Shown here piece after piece: positions 60,623-64,000 of a stretch of DNA of 64,000 nt. How positions within the stretch are numbered: position 1 is the stretch's first letter; every line of letters begins with the position of its first letter. The position numbers and the translations under genes were made by a program. The DNA lies in NCBI GenBank assembly GCA_964458265.1, contig CAYWIF010000006.1, forward strand, positions 1-64,000, written 5' to 3'. The notes below the pieces were generated by a model. That model made no database searches and had not been told where the DNA came from. It worked only from the letters and a program-made list of their open reading frames with translations. This DNA comes from JAGVSR01 sp964458265. GTDB lineage: Bacteria; Pseudomonadota; Alphaproteobacteria; Rhizobiales; Hyphomicrobiaceae.

Positions 60623-60759
60623 GTGGGCAATCTCCGCCTGGCGTGCTCATCCAGCGACTCGTTGTTCGCCGGGCGAGACTAGCGGGGCGGCGACGCGCGC
60701 GCCGTGGCGGCGGCGGCACAGGTGCGCGATTCGATTTTAGAACAACGGACGGGTGACGA

Positions 60760-62007
60760 TCATGTTTCGGCGGCCGATCGTTTGACGAGAACGCGGTAGC
60801 CAGATTTCTCCAGCATGGCGACGGTGGCGGTGAGATGCCCCGCGTCGCGGGTTTCGATGACGAGATTGAGTTCCGTGCCTTTGGCGGGCAGGTCGGTGAA
60901 CACCCGCTGGTGATAGACCTCGACGATGTTGGCGCCTGCCGTGCCGATGACGCCGGAGACCTTGGCAAGCTGACCCGGCCGGTCGGGTATGTCGATGGCC
61001 AGGCGGGCGAGGCGCCCATCGCGGGCCAGTTCGCGGGTCAGCACACTGGCGAGCAAGCGGCTGTCGATATTGCCGCCGCACAGAACGAGTCCGACCCTGC
61101 GCTCCCGGAAGCGATGGGGATCGGCGATGATAGCCGCCAAGCCGGCAGCGCCGGCACCCTCGACCACGGTTTTTTCGATGCCAATGAGGAGTGCGACCGC
61201 GCGTTCGATCTGCGCCTCGCCGACGAGCATGATGTCGTCGACGACGTTGGTGATGATCGAATGGGTGAGGCTGCCGGGTTCTTTGACCGCGATGCCTTCG
61301 GCTAGCGTGTCGCCGCCGATGGGAAGGTTGGCGTGTTTGACCAGGTTGTACATCGACGGATAGAGGCTGGCTTCCACGCCGACAATGCGGATCGACGGCT
61401 TCAATGCGCGCGCCGCTGTCGCCATGCCGGAGATCAGGCCGCCGCCACCGATCGGGATGACGAGGTCGTCCAGCTCTGGATTGGCTGCGAGCATTTCCAG
61501 CGCGATGGTGCCCTGCCCTGCGATAACGGCCGGATCGTCAAACGGGTGAATGAATGTGTAGCCTTCATCGCGAACCAGCTTGCGGGTGGCGCGGGCGCTG
61601 TCTTCGAAGGTGGCGCCGTCGAGGATGACGCGCGCTCCCAGCGCACGGGTGTTCTCGACCTTTACGGCCGGCGTTCCCTCGGGCATCACAATGGTTGCCG
61701 GAATGCCGAGGCGGGCTGCGTGGTAGGCGACGCCCTGGGCGTGGTTGCCGGCAGACATGGCGATGACGCCGGCAGCCCTTTCGGCTGCGGAGAGGCTTGC
61801 AAGCTTGTTGAGTGCGCCGCGTTCCTTGTAAGCGCCGGTGAATTGCAGGTTTTCGAATTTCAGCCAGATCTCACACCCGAGCAGAGCTGATAGCGTGCGG
61901 CTCAGCGCGAACGGCGTCGCGACAATTGCGCCTTTGAGGGTTTGCGCGGCGGCTGTGATCGCGTCCAAGGTCAAGGCTGCGGTTTCTGGTTCGGCCTCGC
62001 GCGTCAT
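60760..62007 (-). CDS. Threonine ammonia-lyase with C-terminal ACT-like domain
   Basis: This encodes 415 residues, PLP-dependent, forming 2-oxobutanoate and ammonia from threonine. The PLP lysine lies in GAYKERGALNKL, and the phosphate-binding loop IPIGGGGLISGMA is present. The last ~70 residues form a regulatory ACT-like domain (ARLAIDIPDRPGQLAKVSGVIGTAGANIVEV), as in the ~400-residue TdcB/IlvA1 type rather than long biosynthetic IlvA with two ACT modules. I placed the start at ATG 62007, following GGAG and AAGG. Divergent from the HIBADH-like gene with 122 bases between. Confidence 0.9.
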   Translation of the reverse strand: MTREAEPETAALTLDAITAAAQTLKGAIVATPFALSRTLSALLGCEIWLKFENLQFTGAYKERGALNKLASLSAAERAAGVIAMSAGNHAQGVAYHAARLGIPATIVMPEGTPAVKVENTRALGARVILDGATFEDSARATRKLVRDEGYTFIHPFDDPAVIAGQGTIALEMLAANPELDDLVIPIGGGGLISGMATAARALKPSIRIVGVEASLYPSMYNLVKHANLPIGGDTLAEGIAVKEPGSLTHSIITNVVDDIMLVGEAQIERAVALLIGIEKTVVEGAGAAGLAAIIADPHRFRERRVGLVLCGGNIDSRLLASVLTRELARDGRLARLAIDIPDRPGQLAKVSGVIGTAGANIVEVYHQRVFTDLPAKGTELNLVIETRDAGHLTATVAMLEKSGYRVLVKRSAAET

Positions 62008-62129
62008 TGCCTTCTCCGGATGGTCATTGCGAACGTTCCTGCAACCAAGGGCGGCGGGCGAGACGCCCGGTTGCCGATCCGGTATATCGCACCCGGGCGC
62101 AAACAGTGTCGCGAAAGGAATGAACTGCA

Positions 62130-63011
62130 ATGGCGAAGGTCGCTTGGATCGGACTCGGGGTGATGGGGTTTCCCATGGCGGGGCATCTCAAGGTCCGCGG
62201 CGGCCATGACGTGACGGTCTTCAACCGGACGGACGCGAAAGCCACCGCCTGGGTGGCGAGATATGGAGAAGGCCGCACGGCACCCTCGCCAATCTCGGCA
62301 GCACGCGGGGCCGAATTCGTCTTTGCCTGTGTCGGTAACGACGACGATCTGCGGGCCGTGACGATCGGGCCTGATGGCGCCTTCCATAGCATGGAGCCGG
62401 GAGCCGTCTTCATCGATCACACAACCGCGTCGGCAGAGGTTGCACGCGAACTTGCGTCCGCTGCGCGCGAAAGAGGTCTGTTTTTTATCGATGCGCCGGT
62501 GTCGGGCGGGCAGGCCGGCGCCGAGAATGGGCAACTTGCGATCATGTGCGGCGGCGAGGCGGACGCGTTCGCACGCGCGCTGCCGATGATGAGAACGTAT
62601 GCGAGGCTGGCGACGCTGATGGGTGCGGCGGGTGCCGGACAGTTGACCAAGATGGTCAACCAGATCGCCATCGCGGGACTGCTGCAGGGACTGTCGGAAG
62701 CGATCAATTTTGCGGAGCGCGCGGGGCTCGATGTGGAGAGCGTGATCGGCGTGATCTCGAAAGGCGCGGCGCAATCCTGGCAGATGGAAAACCGCTGGAC
62801 GGCGATGCATGCGCGCGCGTTCGATTTTGGCTTCGCGGTCGACTGGATGCGCAAGGATTTGGGAATTTGTCTCGCCGAAGCGCAGCGTTGCGGCGCAGCA
62901 CTGCCGGTTACGCGGCTGGTCGACGGCTATTACGCCGACGTTCAGGCCATGAATGGAGGACGTTACGACACGTCCAGCCTGATTCTACGGCTCGACGATC
63001 AGACGCCGTAG
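62130..63011 (+). CDS. Beta-hydroxyacid dehydrogenase, 3-hydroxyisobutyrate dehydrogenase family
   Basis: This encodes 293 residues. The NAD(P)-binding loop WIGLGVMGFPMAGHL starts at residue 6, the substrate motif FIDAPVSGGQAGAENGQLAIMCGG is conserved, and the catalytic Lys lies in AGQLTKMVNQ. Proteins of this family oxidise 3-hydroxyisobutyrate, tartronate semialdehyde or related acids; the substrate cannot be named. AAAGGA is 10 bases upstream of ATG 62130. It lies next to threonine ammonia-lyase and an Lrp regulator, consistent with amino-acid catabolism, but no direct link is shown. Confidence 0.85.
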   Translation: MAKVAWIGLGVMGFPMAGHLKVRGGHDVTVFNRTDAKATAWVARYGEGRTAPSPISAARGAEFVFACVGNDDDLRAVTIGPDGAFHSMEPGAVFIDHTTASAEVARELASAARERGLFFIDAPVSGGQAGAENGQLAIMCGGEADAFARALPMMRTYARLATLMGAAGAGQLTKMVNQIAIAGLLQGLSEAINFAERAGLDVESVIGVISKGAAQSWQMENRWTAMHARAFDFGFAVDWMRKDLGICLAEAQRCGAALPVTRLVDGYYADVQAMNGGRYDTSSLILRLDDQTP

Positions 63012-63178
63012 TTGCGCCGCAGCAGTGCGACGCACGCGGTTTATGCAAGGTTTAGAAATAAAACTTGGTCGTCACACTCTCGACAACCGGCGAAAGTAGG
63101 TAGTTACTGGGAACACGGGGAGGAGAGCAGAAACGGTCTTGCAGATTGGGACCTGCGAGGCGCATCAGGAGGAGCACC

Positions 63179-63385
63179 ATGGCTTTGCCGACGGTATCGA
63201 TCGACAACCGGGAAATCATCCTGCTCAGCGGTTTTGAAACCGTGCCTTCCGAGGCGAGCGGAACGGCGAGAATACCCTTCGTCGTCATTCTAGACGAGCG
63301 TCAGCTGGAACGCTCCGTGAAGAACGACAATTCAGATGCAGTCGCATATGGCTACGTCGCGGGGCGCTGGGTCGCCGTCGCCTGA
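63179..63385 (+). CDS. 68-residue protein of unknown function with a strong ribosome site
   Basis: ATG 63179 is preceded by AGGAGGAGC with ideal spacing. The protein is soluble, without cysteines, and looks like a small beta-fold (TVSIDNREIILLSGFETV, FVVILDERQLERSV, VAYGYVAGRWVAV). A perfect 17-bp terminator follows 22 bases after the stop. No family is recognised. Strong translation and termination signals argue that it is a real, well-expressed gene. Confidence 0.65.
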   Translation: MALPTVSIDNREIILLSGFETVPSEASGTARIPFVVILDERQLERSVKNDNSDAVAYGYVAGRWVAVA

Positions 63386-63406
63386 TTAGCCTTGAATATT
63401 TGCGAT

Positions 63407-63445
63407 AACCAAGGGCGCGCCGTCCGGCACGGCGCGCCCTTGGTT
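63407..63445. terminator. Perfect 17-bp bidirectional terminator
   Basis: AACCAAGGGCGCGCCGT (63407-63423) and ACGGCGCGCCCTTGGTT (63429-63445) are perfectly complementary around CCGGC. T-rich sequence follows rightward (GTTTGAGGTTTT) and AT-rich sequence leftward. It separates the convergent 68-residue gene and the Lrp gene and likely serves both. Confidence 0.85.
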
Positions 63446-63470
63446 GTTTGAGGTTTTATCGGACCTGAGA

Positions 63471-63953
63471 TCAGGTTGCGTCACGGACCGCGCGGGCAAA
63501 CTGAAGTGGCAGGGCGGTCGTGTATTTCATCTGTTCCATGGCGAAGGCGGAGGAGACCTTCGCAATCTCGATGCGCGAGATCATCTTCTTGTAGAATTCG
63601 TCATAAGCGCGGATGTCGGGAACGACGACGCGGAGCAAATAATCGACCTCGCCGGACATTCGATAGAATTCAATGACTTCTGGGAAGTCATCGACGGCCT
63701 GATGAAATTTTTCAAGCCACGCGGTCGAATGCTTGTCGGTCTTGATCGAGACGAAGACCGTGACCCCGGCGTTGACCTTCTCGGGTTCTAGGACGGCGAC
63801 ACGTTTGCGGATTACGCCCGTTTCCTCGAGCTTTTGGATGCGGCGCCAGCAGGGCGTCGTCGATAGCCCCACTTCCTTGCCAATGTCGGCGACCGGGCGC
63901 GTGCAGTCCTCTTGCAGGATCGAGAGGATCTTGACGTCCATTTCGTCGAGCAT
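63471..63953 (-). CDS. Lrp/AsnC-family transcriptional regulator
   Basis: This encodes 160 residues from ATG 63953 (MLDEMDVKILSILQEDC), preceded by GGAGG 4 bases upstream; ATG 63977 is an in-frame alternative. The helix-turn-helix (VADIGKEVGLSTTPCWRRIQKLEETGVI) lies at about residues 20-47. The C-terminal RAM domain (NAGVTVFVSIKTDKHS ... FYRMSGEVDYLLRVVVPDIRAYDEF) binds amino-acid ligands. Target genes are probably to the right of the window or the amino-acid enzymes to the left. Its promoter lies at the right edge and includes an AT-rich CATATTATGG stretch. Confidence 0.92.
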   Translation of the reverse strand: MLDEMDVKILSILQEDCTRPVADIGKEVGLSTTPCWRRIQKLEETGVIRKRVAVLEPEKVNAGVTVFVSIKTDKHSTAWLEKFHQAVDDFPEVIEFYRMSGEVDYLLRVVVPDIRAYDEFYKKMISRIEIAKVSSAFAMEQMKYTTALPLQFARAVRDAT

Positions 63954-64000
63954 GCGGCCTCCGAAGGGCAAAATCATTCTACATATTATGGATGAGGACG

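Noticed and set aside
1..64000. CRISPR arrays, tRNA/rRNA genes, insertion sequences, prophage or integrase genes
   Set aside because: I looked for spaced direct repeats, cloverleaf-like GGTTCRA segments, transposase motifs and flanking inverted repeats and found none convincing.

Overview
The window is about 62% GC and looks like chromosome from an alphaproteobacterium of the order Hyphomicrobiales (Rhizobiales). A Hyphomicrobiaceae-like genome is my best guess, but genus cannot be decided from sequence alone. The order-level signs are the layout rpsF-rpsR-DUF2232-rplI, the block dusB-ntrB-ntrC-ntrY-ntrX-trkA-dat-hfq-hflX, the fused ispDF gene, the lptF-lptG-lptD-surA-pdxA-rsmA operon divergent from pepA, and a FixJ-type regulator. 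I see no rRNA, tRNA, CRISPR array, insertion sequence or prophage.

Layout. 1-7.5 kb: a cut-off membrane protein gene, small secreted or basic proteins, a TonB-type protein, a PQQ-type sugar dehydrogenase and purL, then a gene-poor stretch with terminators and a REP-like repeat. 7.5-10.2 kb: the leftward ribosomal operon rpsF-rpsR-DUF2232-rplI. 10.5-14.3 kb: ubiG, a CPA-type cation/proton antiporter with a TrkA-N domain, and a DUF808 membrane protein. 14.3-21.4 kb: rightward fatty-acid genes fabD-fabG-acpP-fabF, followed by mltG, yicC and gmk. 21.4-29.6 kb: the leftward outer-membrane biogenesis operon lptF-lptG-lptD-surA-pdxA-rsmA. 29.6-35.5 kb: pepA, several small or membrane proteins of unknown role, and mazG, whose coding sequence carries three palindromic elements in frame. 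35.5-48.6 kb: a FAD monooxygenase, then hflX, hfq, a D-amino-acid transaminase, trkA and the two nitrogen-responsive two-component systems NtrYX and NtrBC with dusB, all leftward. 48.7-64 kb: ispDF, a MarR regulator, pncC, and a more accessory zone. That zone holds a secreted pentapeptide-repeat protein, a cytochrome c/DUF4384 protein, a methyltransferase, a universal stress protein, a MASE1 histidine kinase with FixJ-type regulator and a ThDP enzyme, a PhnN-like kinase, threonine ammonia-lyase, a beta-hydroxyacid dehydrogenase and an Lrp regulator.

How it works together. Most of the window is housekeeping: envelope building (fatty acids, LPS transport, SurA, MltG), translation, purine and isoprenoid synthesis, and a nitrogen/potassium/RNA-chaperone regulatory block. 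I did not find a clearly new multi-gene defence or metabolic system. The best leads are: (1) palindromic repeats translated inside mazG; (2) a cytochrome c-DUF4384 protein next to a secreted pentapeptide-repeat protein; (3) a strong intrinsic terminator with no recognisable gene upstream; (4) twin perfect hairpins inside the ribosomal operon; (5) several very small genes of unknown function, including a 40-residue lysine/arginine-rich protein.
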